This document shows, one piece after another, positions 32,160 through 45,249 of a DNA stretch of 64,000 bases. Positions within the stretch are counted from its first letter, which is position 1. Each line of letters opens with the position of its first letter. Source of the stretch: Lytechinus variegatus (lineage: Eukaryota > Echinodermata > Echinoidea > Temnopleuroida > Toxopneustidae); the NCBI RefSeq assembly GCF_018143015.1, contig NC_054743.1, forward strand, positions 30,219,934-30,283,933, written 5' to 3'. A program made the position numbers and the translations under genes. The notes below the pieces were generated by a model, which saw only the letters and a list, made by a program, of their open reading frames with translations, ran no database searches and was not told where the DNA came from.

Positions 32160-32570
32160 CTGACAAGTCGTAGGTCGCATGGTCAAGGTCAAATGTCATT
32201 TATTTCAATGAACGTAGTTTTGCACATTATATGAATGATATTTTTTGTGAAAATCTATTTTAAAGTAGTTTTCAGCACTGCTGCTATATGGAATCGTGTA
32301 ATGCAGGTGAGACTGTCAGAGGCGCTCTACTTGTTTATTGAACTTTGTCAGGGACTCTTTCGAGACCGTGAACAGCATAAAATCCATATAAACCAGCAAA
32401 AGTAAAAATAATTATACAGATATGATTTTGATTGAAAAGACAATTTGCGTTGACTTGGTAGACGAAATCATGTTTGAGCAGTTTGGGTCTGATATGTAGG
32501 CCTACTTAAAAAATGTTGCGTAATTTCGGAACCGCGCAAATTTTGTCTCAACACTTGCAACTCGTGGCGT
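32160..32570 (+). repeat. Dispersed repeat, copy 2
   Basis: Partner of 28130-28500 in the opposite orientation. Landmarks are GCATGGTCAAGGTCAAATG, CTGCTGCTATATGG, GTAATGCAGGTGAGACTGTC and GTAATTTCGGAACCGCG. Confidence 0.65.
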
Positions 32571-34545
32571 TGCTCATTGAATCATGATATAAAATGCGTC
32601 TGTATCATTCACACAGAGAGTATAACTACACGCTCATGTAAAAAAATTAACTCCTCCTGGTTAAGAAATTATAAATAATGATAACAATAAATAATACAGG
32701 ATTTGTATAGCGCATGCACGTACCCACGTTGCCAGGTGCTCCTATTATTATGGAAGTTTGTTTAAGGGGAACTTATTTTATTGTTGGGTATGTAACGTAA
32801 AAATATTCTGCCTTGTGATTTCCACGCTGCATTCAACATTAAACTGGCAAATACAGTGCGTCCCAGGAAAAGCGATGATTTATCATAACTTAATCACAAA
32901 TAAAACAAACAAATGACCTACCATTGTAAAGCTTAGAATCTCATCTTTCATCTGAAATTACTTCTCATTCACGAGATTATTTCTCATTCACGCATAAGTG
33001 AGCAAAAACAATTTGTAGAGGGGATACCAAAAAGTCACATGTAGGGCTGTATCTGGGTTTCAAAAAGAAAACCACATTTAAAAAAATCAATATCTGCTCT
33101 TAGATATGATTCCTCAATATAGAAAATGGTTGGTCAAGAAATAACAAAGTTCTGGTTATTTGAAATAAGGCTTGAATTTCAATAATGTCATGAAATGAAG
33201 AGGTGTTACAGACCAGCGTTCAGACTCACTCGACACTCCGTTTTTTTTTTTTTTTAAATAATATTTATTAAGTTCACAATAAAAGTGATGGTACGGTACA
33301 TTATAAAATATTACAATTCAATATTAAAAAAACACTGTTCACAAAAGACAAATAATTATTTATTATACAAATAATCGTACAAATAGTCATGGTATTAACA
33401 TAATCATTTACAGTGGATAAATTAAGTAACAAAAATTAACCACTTATAACCAATATAAATTCACAAAATCATACAATAGTTATGTAGAAAATTGATTGCT
33501 CAACATTGATCAAACTGAATGAAATTTACAATAAAAAAATGGGAAAGGGTTCGAGTCAACACCCCCCCCCCACACAGACACACACACAGAAGAGACATAA
33601 AACGATTAGACAGTACAACAACAACAAAAAAACAATACAGAGACAAATTAAGAAAAGCAGAAGGAAGGAAATAAAGAGAGTTTTCTTGACGATCAACCGT
33701 GCGATAGCTTCTGTGGGAAACCGGTGAAAACAGTTTATTTAATAAAATTATGGAAATACAAGCATTGTTTCGAGGAAACAGAGCTTTTTTACTTCTTGAA
33801 CATTTTATGTGATTAAGGTATAAAGTAAAAGAGCAGATATTGAACTTTTTAGGCATGTGGTTTTCTTTTTGAAATTCAGATACGCCAAATGAGTCTTTGG
33901 TATCCTTTCTTCAAACTGTTTTTGCACACTCATGCGTGAATGAGGAATAATCTTAGTAATTTCAGATGGAAGAAGAGATTCCGACTAAGCTTTAAAATGG
34001 TAGGTCATTTGTCTATTGTATTTATGATCACGAAATGATAAATCATCGATAAATCTCGTTTTTTTTCTTTGCGGGACGCACTCTATATTGTAAAACTGAA
34101 AATCTCATATTCTCTCGTAGAGCTGTATGTGTGTGTGTGTGTGTGGGGGGGGGGGATGGGTGAATCAAGTGTTATTATTGAGGCTTTAAAATTTGATATA
34201 TTTCTTTTACGGTTTAGGGCCCTACAGAGTGTGTGGGTGTGTGTCATGTGTGTGAGAGGGTGAGTGAATCAAGCGTTACTGACGTTTTAAAAGCTAGTGT
34301 TTCTTTCGCTGATCTTAATCCGCTAGCACGTTAGTCCATGATCCAACGTGATCCTCTGGCAGACTATCAGTGACACAACCGTCATCTCCAACTGCCGGTC
34401 AGTGATGAGTAGATATTATGGTCAGATGGACCATTTTGCCGATAGATCAAAAACAATAAAAGAGCCGACATAGTGGGGTTGCGATAAGATTGTTAAAGAG
34501 GAAGAACCGTCATTTTGGGGCCAATATTAAGCCTAACTGACATAA
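32571..34545. other. Intergenic; homopolymer and CA/GT runs only
   Basis: A poly(T) run lies at 33241-33256, a C-run followed by CA repeats at 33561-33588, and GT and G-runs at 34127-34156. No supported gene. Confidence 0.4.
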
Positions 34546-34680
34546 CAGTGTCCAAGGGCGCCGGAAGCGGGGGGGGGGGGGCAGGGGGGGCACTTGCCCC
34601 CCCCCCCCGATAAAAAAAAATTTGGGGGGTGGGGGGTAAAACGAGATTTTGCCCCCCCCCCTCCCCTATAGAAAAAATGA
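34546..34680. repeat. G/C homopolymer-rich transposon end (hAT-like remnant?)
   Basis: GGGCGCCGGAAGC is followed by long G and C runs and GGCACTTGCCCCCC, the layout of the hAT-like ends elsewhere in the window. No partner end was found downstream. Confidence 0.4.
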
Positions 34681-35410
34681 TAAATTATTCAAGGACAAAT
34701 GTAAACGATGAAGGCACTTTTCTGCCTAAAAATTGTCATTTCCATTGTCAAAAATGAAAAAATTTCATAATCATAGTAAGCCTCGCGTCTTTTGACGTAC
34801 ATGTCCCTCTGTGAAACATACCTTTGATAAGTCCCTTTTCCATCTTACTGCAGTGTGATAACGTTTAACCTTTTAATGAATACATTTCAGACTAAAACCG
34901 AATGGCAAATTAAATGTGGTTCACCAATGCAATGCTGGCTGTGTCGGCTAACAAACGCGCACTTGCCCAGAAACGCTCAGATCGGAACCGATATCACTAA
35001 CGCGCGTGAACGCTAGCTACTGGAGCAACATATGGGATCTGAAAGTGACTGTAAAACAGAAAAGGTTAAAGAGTTAAAGAGGCTTGAGTAGTTGGATTAT
35101 TGGATAAATGAGAAGATGCTAGCCTGAGTCGGTGAATGTAGTGCAGAGCAGGAGTACTCATCTATCAACTACTCAATCCTCTTCTATACCTTTTCTGGTT
35201 TACTGTCTTTTTCAGGACTACGCGCATTTGAACAAAAAAAATATACTCGACTATCAACTGTTCACTTCCTCTCCTATCAATTTCACTTCTTCCTCTATCC
35301 ACTTTTTCGAAAACTCCACATGGTGTACCGACAACCATATCCGCTATTGGAATGTAATTGTTTTCTTCTAATAATGTTACATAATGTACACTATGAACTG
35401 CGGTAGTTTG
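34681..35410. other. Intergenic, nothing recognised
   Basis: No supported gene, RNA or repeat. Confidence 0.35.
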
Positions 35411-35987
35411 TTAAAGGGATGGTCCGGGCTGAAAGTATTTATAGTTTAATAAATAGAGTAAAATTCACTGAGCAAAATGTTTAAAATTTCATCAAAGTCG
35501 GATAACAAATAGCAAAGTTATTGAATTTAAAAGTTTAGCAATATTTGTGAAAACAGTCGTCATGAATATTCATTAGGTGGGCTGATGATGTCACATCTCC
35601 ACTTGTTCTTTTGTATTTTATTAGGTTTATTCAATTTTTTCCTTCAAGAACTAGAAAAATTGGATTGACATCCGATTTAGTGCATTAGATATTTATTGCT
35701 GCAACTTACGTCATTATAAGGGAGACATATTGTTCACACTAGTATGAGATAATGAAAAAATATGATTTTATGTAATAACATAAGAAAACAGAATGTGGAG
35801 ATGTGACATCATCAGCCCACCTAATAAATATTCATGACGACTGTTTTCACAAAATATTGCTAAATTTTAAACGTCAATAACTTTATTATTTGTTATCCGA
35901 TTTTGATAAAATTTTCGGCATTCTGCTCAATGAATTCTACCCTATGTATTAGGATATGAATATTTTCAGCCCGGACAATCCCTTTAA
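35411..35987. mobile_element. TTAA-bounded foldback element, 577 bp
   Basis: It begins TTAAAGGGATGGTCCGGGC and ends GCCCGGACAATCCCTTTAA. The arms stay complementary for more than 200 bp, including AAAGTCGGATAACAAAT, CATGAATATTCATTAG and GATGATGTCACATCTCCAC. Other members lie at 51618-52197, 58767-59377, 63435 to the edge, and (half) 28600-28959. All retained ends read TTAA, suggesting TTAA target choice (piggyBac-like, inferred). Noncoding. Confidence 0.85.
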
Positions 35988-36972
35988 TCAGTTCATGATT
36001 ATTTACAAATGAATATTTCCTGGAATTTGATAATCATCATTTCCTAGTTATGGTCACATTTTCCCCAGAAAATATGGAAAAAAAGAAGAAGATTTTGAAG
36101 GGGTCATCTAAAAGTGCTTCACAGCCATACAAAACATGCAAAAGGAAACACATAAATCAAGTAATGAATGTTTTAAACTTTAATGATTTTCAGAAAAGTT
36201 TTAAATTGTTAGACAATTAAGCTTGACATATTTCTTTTTCCTTCAGTTATAAAATATGAAATGTATTGCCCATGCATGGATAATCAGGGACTCTCCAATG
36301 CTGATTTCAGAAGTGATTTGCATAGAATGGGTATTTCAGTGCTTATCGACGTCTGCCACGTCAGAACAGTATGACATTTTGAACTTGAAAAGACATTCAT
36401 TAGAATTTATTTTGTTTTTGTTGTTGCGCTTCTTCTGCTTAATACACTCCTTGTTCTGACAGGAATTACTTGAAAATTATGATGATTATGATAATTGTGC
36501 TCTCTCGCGTCGCCCGTGTATGTAAATATACATATAATTATTACCTGAATGAGGCATTTTGGAGACATGATATAAACGCGTATTTTGTCTTTCTAACTGG
36601 TTAACTCAACATAAACTACGTCACAATGGCTCGGTCAGCGATCAGCTGAATGACGAGTGACCATAATTCGTACACCCCTCCTCTCCGAAAAGAATAATTT
36701 TCCTACTGCACCTACGTACAATAATTAGCGGTCCATAATATCCGTATTCCGAGCTCATCAATCCCCAGCGCATTTGTGGATGCGTATGAAGAGATACGCT
36801 TCATAAGGATCCGCGCACCAACAATATGATAAAGACAACACTGGATCCGAGCGATTGTAAGTACGTCATAATGGTAAAGTGCAGAATTGACACTAGAGGC
36901 TTGACCAAGGTAAGTCAAACAATTTGGTTATATGATCTATCAATCAGAAAGAGGTAACAGGTAATAATAATA
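35988..36972. other. Intergenic, nothing recognised
   Basis: AT-rich; no supported feature. Confidence 0.35.
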
Positions 36973-37110
36973 ATATTGACTGGCGTTACTTTCAGGAGAT
37001 ACCAAATATATTTTCCTCACTTGACCCATATTGCCCTCGTCTTCGACTCGGGGCAATATGAGACTAGTTTGGGAAATATATTTGGTATCTCCCTCAAGGC
37101 CAGTCAATAT
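36973..37110. repeat. 138-bp palindrome (foldback MITE)
   Basis: Left arm ATATTGACTGGCGTTAC and AGATACCAAATATATTT; the right arm mirrors them (AAATATATTTGGTATCT, GGCCAGTCAATAT). Arms are about 60 bp, with ATATTGCCC / GGGCAATAT nearest the centre. Confidence 0.8.
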
Positions 37111-37359
37111 TATATAAATATTACTGAAAGGATATTGCATGAAAAATGTAATTTCTGGTATTTTGAGTCAATATAGGAAATTTAATTGATCAGACACAAA
37201 AACACATTCCGAAGCGATCGTTTTGCGCGTAGATTTCATAGGTTCTCATAGATTGTGGGTATAGTCTTTCGTAGTGAATTTTATGTTTGAATTTCAAGAA
37301 ATTTATTTTTGAATGCTCTTAGAAACGCAACTTTGTAGTCCATTTTTACACAAAGTCCT

Positions 37360-37490
37360 TACTGTGGGGGGGGGGGGTCCTACACCCTCTCCCGCTCGAT
37401 CGCTTCGGTATCTCACGCTGTCAAAAATATTGTGCCCCCTTCGGGATTTCGCCCCCTCCCCCCCAAAAAAAAAAAAAAAAAAAAAAAAGA
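37360..37490. repeat. G-run, C-rich patch and poly(A) tract
   Basis: G-run at 37365-37377 and poly(A) at 37469-37488 with C-rich sequence between. Likely a decayed transposon end. Confidence 0.5.
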
Positions 37491-38560
37491 TGAAAGCGGC
37501 GCGCCTGACAGTGTCTAATGACTTTTACCATTCTCTTCGCTCGAGCATGTGTAATTGCCTAATATAATTCATGGAATAAACCATTTGCCCATGTGTAAAT
37601 TGATGCTAGTGAGAGCTCGAAACAAAGTGTCTGTTTTAACATCTTTAAGGAAGTGCGACTCCTTCAAACAAAACCGTAACGTTTCCAATTAACTTTGGAT
37701 AAAGGATTCGAAAGGAAAGATTGTTCGTAGTCGTCATTAGGTCCTACTCTCAGCTGCAGCATACATCATGACAAGTATATTTTCTTCGTGAGGCCTTTCG
37801 CAAATCTTAACCCTAATTCCGCCATCTTGCTTTTTAATTCGGAGTTATGAGGTAGGGGTGACATCACCAAATTTTAAATTGATGTCACTTAACAATTCTA
37901 CCTCGCTCATTACTATATGAATATCGGGGTCAAATAAGGAACAAATTAGAAGGGTAAATTCATGGGACTGAAGAGTCGTTCTTCCAGATTTTCATTAAAA
38001 TACACATGCACATTATGATTAGTATATAGATGGAAAATCTTATCATAAAGAGGAAAAGAGCACCAAGTATATCACAAGTCACGGCGTCTTAGCGCTATAT
38101 CTAGGGAGTTTTCGTACTACATGTACCACTTATTTCGCTCTTTAAGAACATAGCAAATGCCTTTCACGACAAAAGCCACTCAAGAAGTCTCTGTCGAATA
38201 TTGGTGAATCAAAGCACTAGCGATATATTTTGCAATATAGTTTCGTCAGCTTCGAGACTACTGTTATGGTTCACCAATCTTCGACAAAGACCTCCTAGTT
38301 GTTTATTAGGATTTGATTTGCATTTTCAACGCATTTACTGTGTTCTTAAATTCGTTTTGCGTTGCGGTGCAAGAACTCCCCGATTGTCGTGATCATACCG
38401 AGACTTATCCATTTAATCACACGTAGATGATGTCTTTAAATCTTCACTTTGACATCTACCCTAGCAAACATGGACTTTGAACTCGAGTAATATAATGCTT
38501 ATTCCTCGCATGCATGTATGTGTATATTATCATAGTCACGCTGATCATTACATCGCTTCC
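37491..38560. other. Upstream region of the first tetraspanin gene
   Basis: AT-rich sequence with no gene recognised. It presumably contains part of the tetraspanin A regulatory region, but no specific site can be supported. Confidence 0.35.
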
Positions 38561-38671
38561 TATATAAGGAAATTACATATTGTAGTTCAGACTATTTGAT
38601 CTCAGGAGTCGTATCGTGATTCTGTGAGATATCGCTGGTATATAAGGAGTTCTACGCGCCTTTTAACTCCA
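38561..38671 (+). promoter_or_regulatory. Candidate promoter of tetraspanin A (two TATATAAGG boxes)
   Basis: TATATAAGG occurs at 38561-38569 and again at 38639-38647. From the second box, TCCAGTCA around 38671 is a plausible initiator at the usual spacing of about 30 bp, giving a 5' UTR of about 127 bases before the ATG at 38798. Inference from motif and spacing only. Confidence 0.5.
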
Positions 38672-38797
38672 GTCACATTCGTTTCCAATCATAGACAAAG
38701 TTGAATATAAGCATTCATATACATTACAAAGAAGAGTGAAGGCTCTGCATTGGAACATTTACTTACTTCGGAGTAGAAATATCGTAATCAAATCAAA

Positions 38798-41700
38798 ATG
38801 GTGGCTGGTTGTGGACCAAAGATTGCTAAATGCTTTTTGTTCATCTTGAACTTCTGCCTTTGGGTGAGTATACCTAAATAAAATCATTGATTTTTTTACA
38901 ATCATATTTTTATAACTGTGTAGGACTATACTTTTTTGCTTTATTAGGTTGTATTTTTCACTATTGGCGTTAAGCTCTTTGAATCATTAAGGTGGAATAC
39001 TAAACCATTTCTTTGATTACATGGATTATGCTAATCAATGATTGTTGGATGTGTTTTGGTGACGTCATAGAATTTATGAACGATCACGAGGTCTGTTCTT
39101 TAGTTTCGCTTTCATCGTTTACCGAGTCACGAGAACACTCTTCCATCAGGACGTGCAAAAAAGCGCGTTGGTGTAAGTGCGTTCAGGCTGTGGTGGCGGG
39201 GGTGGAACGGTGAATCCACCCCCTTAATGAAGAGTTTTTCTGATGGTCTTTACGTACCATTATACCCCCTCAGACTCCGGTTCGTTTAATTTCCATTTTA
39301 TTACAATCTAACACTACGTCAAACTTCAGCAGCACTATATAGAACACATAGGTCTCTAAAACACACAGACCTACATGTATAATGGCAGGTTAGTCTTAAC
39401 ACACCTTATCTTGTAGGCAGGAAATGGTACAAACACAGACAAACCTGAAACAATAAATGATTTCTCCTTTTTTTTAAATTCTTTTCGGTATCGGCTTTAT
39501 AATCCCTACTCCACCCGTCCCACCACTCTGTAATTTCCGTTTATATTCTGTGCTTTTGTGGCTGGGTAACAAATAAAGCGAGCGTGTTTCTTTTTTATCA
39601 TGGCTGGATGGAGTAATAATTGTCATGCTAATTAGATTATACCGCAAAAAGTCCTTAGATGATCTTTTTATGATAATTTTTTACCATTGAATTACATGAC
39701 AACAAATTTACCGCATTTGTTACTTTAAAATATCAAACAAGTTCTGCCGACATTTCGCATTACTTGACCTTTTCCTATCTGCGTATGGTGTATTCATTTG
39801 CTATCGCATATCATATCAGTATCATATTTATGTCGTGTTACTGAAATCAAAATATCCTGATGGAAATAAAACGAAACAAATTCACGATCAGATCATTGTG
39901 TTATTCTTGATAAAACAAATCTTTAAACTTCATGATATTAACAAGATGAATATTTATAGGGTTATATCAAAAGTAAAATTCAAAAGAAAGACAAATAAAG
40001 GAAAACGTTTCTTAAAATCCTAACTATTTCCGGTGGAAGGTGTAAAACGCGTAATAATGGCTGAAATTCGAAAGCGATAGAGTGAAGCGACCGAACATGT
40101 CATGGGGGCAGTTTTGCATATTCTAAAGGGGAATTGAAGGATTTTTAACATTTCTTGGTAGTGCCTTGTATACGGGCATGGATAAATTGTATCCTTGAAA
40201 ACATATGCCATGAAAATTTTATTCTAATTATCTTATATAGGTTTGCAGTATTGCCCTGATCGCTGGAGGCGCTTATGTGACAGCTGAGTACAAACGCTAT
40301 GTGGATCTCTTCTCAGAGGACACCATCCTGACGGTATCATGGACGACGATCGGGATCGGGATCTTCATTTTCATTGTCGGGTTTGCGGGATGCTGCGGGG
40401 CCATCGGCGAGAACTCGTGTCTCCTGAAAATGGTAAGGGGCGTAACCAATTCAAATAAAGCAGACGCATAGTGATGACGCAGGTAATGGTGATGATGATG
40501 TTGATGAGGGTGATGACTGGGATCAAGATGATGGATGTTGATGATGGCGATGACGATGATGGCGATGATGAAGATAATGATTGTGATAATGATTAAAATG
40601 ATCATGTTGACATTGTCATTTTTATTTTGTTGTAGGCCTATTTTGTTAACCAGACGTTAGCAACATTTTGAAAAGTGGAACTACATTTTAAGACATTCAT
40701 TTTTTATTCTCTTTACAGTATTTCATGTTTGTTCTCATCATCGTTCTTGCTGAGGCTGCCTTGGGAATTCTAACGTTTGTCTACAGTGATGATGTAAGTC
40801 TATTTATTCATTCGTGAAGGAGAATGGTGTGAAGTTTGTTTTAATAAAAGCAAAAAAAAGAGAGAAACGTATTGATGAAGAATTTCAAAAAATCCACCAG
40901 AGATTAACATTGTTATTCATTTTCATAGTTCTCAGTTTGGTAACGTCACATACGAGAAGCTGCGCCATAGGTAGCGCCATATAAATTCTATAAAGGAAGC
41001 AGTTTTCTCAGAGAAATAAGATTTAATGCAATTATGCATGCATTTTTTATCATATGGCTCTTCATTAAATTCCAGATTCCAGAAGAAAAAAGTCATCGCA
41101 AACCATTAAAAAATGGGAATATTCAATGATTATATTGATCAAGTGGACTAATTAAACTTATGAAAATTTTAATAGTGAATAAGCCAGTTCGTAGTTCCTT
41201 TCTGGGCATGATCAAAAGATTCTACGCATGATCAGAGGAAGGTCATTTGTACTAAAGTGACCATGTGGTTTAAAATCTAATGAGATAAGCACCAACTTTG
41301 ATGTCTTGATTATTCATATATTCTTTTGAATAGTGGTATTCATTTACATCCGCAAAAAACAACAATGCGTCCACTAACGACTGGTATTTCACAGTTTGCC
41401 AAGTACATTGTGCAACATACTATGATATGCATTCAAAGTAGGAATGCAACAATTGCCTTTATAAAGTGTTCATTTGTGTGCTATTCTAGTCACCTGGTCT
41501 ATTCAATTTCTTCATCCTGCTATGTAAGGCAAGCTTACGTAATATCTTGCTTTGAAATCTGTCTATCATAATGAAAAGAAGAAAAAAAAGGTCATTTGAC
41601 CAAAATTGTCCAGAAGCAACTACGAACTGGTCTATTGTTCGAGACAGGCAAAGAATAAATTGAAAAAGAAACCTGGGGCGAAGAGAAAATTATTATAGAC

Positions 41701-44700
41701 ATTATAAATAACCGTATTTTCCGGGGATTTATTACAATTCCTGGCATTTTACTATGTACTGGTGAGTGTAACCATAGACCCACTACTCAGAGTATAGGTC
41801 CATGGTGTAACCAACGTAGATGAGGCGGAACAACCATGACAACAAGCTTTTGATACCATGTAGTTAATGGGTAATCCTCTCAAAGTAATGGATTTCCATG
41901 TATTGCAAGTTGTGAAAGGTGTGTAATTAATCAATCTTTCATTGTCATATAACAGATTGAGCAGAGTTTGGAAGATGGTATGCTGCAATCAATTAACGAA
42001 ACCTATGGTCTAAATAAAGGGGCTACGGAAGCTGTAGATGACATCCAAAAATTGGTAAGACGAACATGTTTTTAAACTTATGTATGGCCCCTTTAAAATA
42101 TGAAGAATTTAACGTTACAGGACGTGAATGTTCCCAAGAACACCAAACATTAAATAGAATTTTTATATAGAATTTTATGGAGCATATAGACCTAGTTCTT
42201 AGTTATAAGAGGGTTGTGATGTCTTCTTCTCCTCATCGAACCAACACAATTTAGTTGTATTAACGCCATGAAATGCACTTCAGACTATCGTTGCCTCATG
42301 CATCGAAGGGGAACGGTTGGTCAATTGTTGAAAAGAAGAATTTGGCTTTATCAGGGAGATTTCCGTCCTGTAATTTATACGATTAACACGATTAAGTCCC
42401 CAATAGCTACTTCCATTTGTCACATATTCCAGGATTAATTTCCAAACAATTGTCATGCTTGTGATAAGCCATAATCATTTTGGTGGTGGTGGTGGTGATG
42501 ATGATGATGATGAAGAAGATGGTGATGAGGCTGATGACTATGATGCTGCTGCTGCTGTTGATGATGCCGATAATGATGACGACGACAATGATGATGACGA
42601 TGAACAAGACGACAATGATAATGATGATAATTATAGATGATAATGACAAGTGCCTGTTCAGGACTGTTTAATATCCTTTCATGACCAATTTGTTTGTTTA
42701 TTAATGTCTTATCCATTCCTATTCTCAGTTTGAATGTTGCGGTGCCAAAGGATATAGTGACTACATGTACTCGGAACATCTTAAAACGGGACGAGCAGTA
42801 CCCGAATCATGCTGCGCTAAGAACAGTACCACAGGAATCACTGCCAACTGCACGATCGGAGCCAAAGGTCAGCCGACGGACCCTGATCTTGTTTGGAAAG
42901 ATGTGAGTTGTATCTTTATTTACTAATTGGTATATTTGCCATTAAGTAGAGCAATAGAACGTCTACTCACAATCTTGAAAGGCCTGCACCAATCGAGATC
43001 AACATGACTGACATTGACGGGAAAGTTTCATTTTCCTTGTAGGTGTAGCATGCCAAATTTACCTAGGCCATCGTTACCTCTGTCATTCCTACCTGGCGCT
43101 GTTAATTGAATGAATCAATATTTACAACAGTATTCGTTGATTGATTACCATCATGTTGCCAGCAGTGGCGTACCTAGGACTTGCTAAAGGGTAGCAATTC
43201 GTCCGCCAAAAAAGTGACAAGCAAAGAAAAAAGGGTCTTCAAGTTCAAAGGAGGGAGCCAGTTGTGGTCCGTCAGGGATCAGTTGTGCCTCGTCAGGGGG
43301 GGGCAGGGATACGTCCCTTGCATTAGTTGTGACTCATCAAGGGGGGGCAATCTATCCCCTCTACCCCCCCCCCCCTTAGATACGCTAGTGGTTGCCAGCA
43401 TACATCCCAGGTGATGAGACAAAATATTGATGTGCACAACATGGCATGTTGGGCAAAAGCGATATATAAAGCATTCTCTAACAAATTTTATTCGTCAATT
43501 TGTTAATTGATTCACCCTTCTTAACTCGCAAATAAGTTTATATTGGTGATGTATGGTTGTGTTGGTATTTGTAATGAATACGACGATTACTATCAATTTG
43601 AGTAAGAGTTTACAGTTCATATGTATACATAGGCACTAAATGTATAAGGAGAAAACGCAAATCTTATGAAAGTAACGAGAAAGCTTTTTAAACGTTAAAA
43701 TCGACAAGATGCACCCCCAACACCATGATCACTATTTTTTAATATTGTTTTCTCTCTCTTTTCAAGGGTTGTGTGGACGCTTCAAAAGATACGATACAGA
43801 ATCATTACATCATAATTGGAGCTGTGGCGTTCGGATTTCTCATCTTTGAGGTATGTTACTCTGTCTTTCCTCCTTTTCCCTCTTTCCCTTAACACAAACT
43901 AGTTATAATGGTTGGATAACCATTTTAGAACTATTACAGTCATGTTTGACTAGAACTTTAATTCGTGACTGGAAAATAGAAAGAAAGTGAACAGACATAT
44001 CGATTGCACTAAATAGCTTTCAGAGTTTATCTTTCTACTTAGAATGATAACCAATGAGCGGATGGCATTGCAGTAGCCAATACTACAATGGTAAAAATCG
44101 GGAAATACATACGTGTCATTGAGAGAGTAATTCAATCTTATATAGATGAATTCCTTTGAATACAAGAAAAAAGAAAATGGAAGAAAAAAGAATGTTTTCA
44201 AAACAATCACTCATGATTTTGAAGCAAAATTCAAAGTTGATGTTTTGAAAAATTAAATGAAAATCAATACAATTCATTATGCCCTTGTAATTGAAATTTG
44301 TTTGGCTTTTTAAAAAATTATTTTGTTCATTTTTTACGCACATCCGGAATAGAAAGGCATTTTAGTAATCATGGTCAAGTCGCATATACATGTACGACCA
44401 TATATTTTTTGTACATGTCTATGGTATTTTATCAATTTCATTATGATTTTGTTATGCATATATCGGATAACTGGACTCTTTTGGCTGGAAGAAATTGGGG
44501 TTACTATGCGGAACATATAACCTGTAAATATATTCGACATTATGGTCCCGATATTTGGAACAATTTTCCAGACAATATCAAATCATGCTCAACAATATAC
44601 TCCTTGATCTTATCTTTATATAATCTTTAAAAAAATACATGATCCCATCTTGTGCACCACACTCTTCAAATTAAAACATCAACTGCTCCCTACAACACCT

Positions 44701-45028
44701 GCACCTGCATTGCACCTACTTGACCAATTTAGAAACTCATGTACCTTTCATGAGGCCGCCATCAATATCAAGCCTAAACGCTCACGATAGCGGTCGCCTG
44801 CATGTATTCCTTTAAATACTGCTTATTATATGACCAAAGTATTGTAATATATGTTATGTATTTGTTACCTCTGTGAATTAAAATCAAATAAAAAAATTAT
44901 CGTACTCTAAATGAAACTGAAATAATCTTATTTCTTTCTAACTGTTCTTTCTACAGATCCTAACTATGGTGTTTGCTTGCTGCGTCATTAGTGGCATCAA
45001 CAAGGATGGATATGATAAATATGCATAG
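38798..45028 (+). CDS. Tetraspanin A, seven exons, 253 aa
   Basis: Exons 38798-38863, 40241-40432, 40719-40793, 41956-42054, 42729-42902, 43767-43850 and 44957-45028 join in phase 0, all with GT..AG introns. Tetraspanins organise membrane microdomains with integrins and other partners. Four membrane segments are visible (about 12-35, 52-76, 84-108 and 213-240). The large loop has FECCG (C147, C148), ESCC (C172, C173), C185 and C204: six cysteines. Juxtamembrane cysteines (C5, C73, C74, C82 and the CC after TM4) are probable palmitoylation sites. Three N-glycosylation sequons (N125, N176, N184) lie in the large loop. The tail ends GYDKYA. Tandem paralogue of the gene at 50988, with equal exon sizes except exons 5 and 7. 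The start is the only ATG before the N-terminal MVAGCGPKIAK. It is CD63/CD9-like in layout; orthology unresolved. Confidence 0.92.
40475..40610. repeat. GAT/GATGAT simple repeat in tetraspanin A intron 2
   Basis: Irregular (GAT)n and GATGATGGC triplets beginning about 45 bp after the exon 2 donor. A related tract lies at 42478-42640 in intron 4. Confidence 0.8.
41184..41630. mobile_element. MITE with CCAGTTCGTAGTT ends, 447 bp
   Basis: The left end CCAGTTCGTAGTTCCTTTC and right end CCAGAAGCAACTACGAACTGG are inverted copies with inner GGTCATTTG on both sides. It lies in tetraspanin A intron 3. No target duplication is clear. Confidence 0.75.
42478..42640. repeat. (GGT)n/(GAT)n trinucleotide tract in tetraspanin A intron 4
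   Basis: GGTGGTGGTGGTGATGATGATG passes into GATGAC variants. Asp-rich and His-rich frames over it are artefacts. Confidence 0.9.
43163..43390. mobile_element. hAT-like MITE, 228 bp, 8-bp target duplication GTTGCCAG
   Basis: Exact 8-bp direct repeats GTTGCCAG at 43155-43162 and 43391-43398 bound a sequence with ends CAGTGGCGTACCTAGG and TTAGATACGCTAGTG. The interior has short direct repeats (GTCAGGG / GTTGTGNCTC) and G/C runs. It is inserted in tetraspanin A intron 5. Noncoding. Confidence 0.88.
44505..44898 (+). mobile_element. LINE 3' fragment in tetraspanin A intron 6
   Basis: The frame up to about 44630 ends with IRHYGPDIWNNFPDNIKSC, the C-terminal signature of CR1/L2-type non-LTR retrotransposon ORF2 proteins (compare GPKFWNSLANNIKDS in the LINE at 48.1 kb). 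About 260 bp of 3' UTR-like sequence follows, ending near AATCAAATAAAAAAA. 5' truncated. Sense orientation. Confidence 0.6.
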
Positions 45029-45249
45029 AAAAATATTTTCATTTCTTTGAAGCCGAAGATGTGGAGGAGGATATCAAGGAGATCGACTGTCGGCAAAGAC
45101 GTTCACATCGAGTCAATAAAGAATCCTACGGATTTCCACTATCTGTGTTGTCTCGAAAACTTTTGAATTCTGTTTTTTTTTACGGGTCCCGAACATTTTT
45201 CTCTAAATATAAATCTACAGCTGGAAGAAAACGCTTTCTAAAAGTATGA

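Noticed and set aside
42455-42640. Asp-rich, Met-rich or His-rich proteins in several frames
   Set aside because: All are translations of the GAT/GGT microsatellite inside a tetraspanin intron.
44298-44630. Novel 110-aa gene in tetraspanin A intron 6
   Set aside because: Its C-terminus is a LINE ORF2 end (GPDIWNNFPDNIKSC), so it is a transposon fragment.
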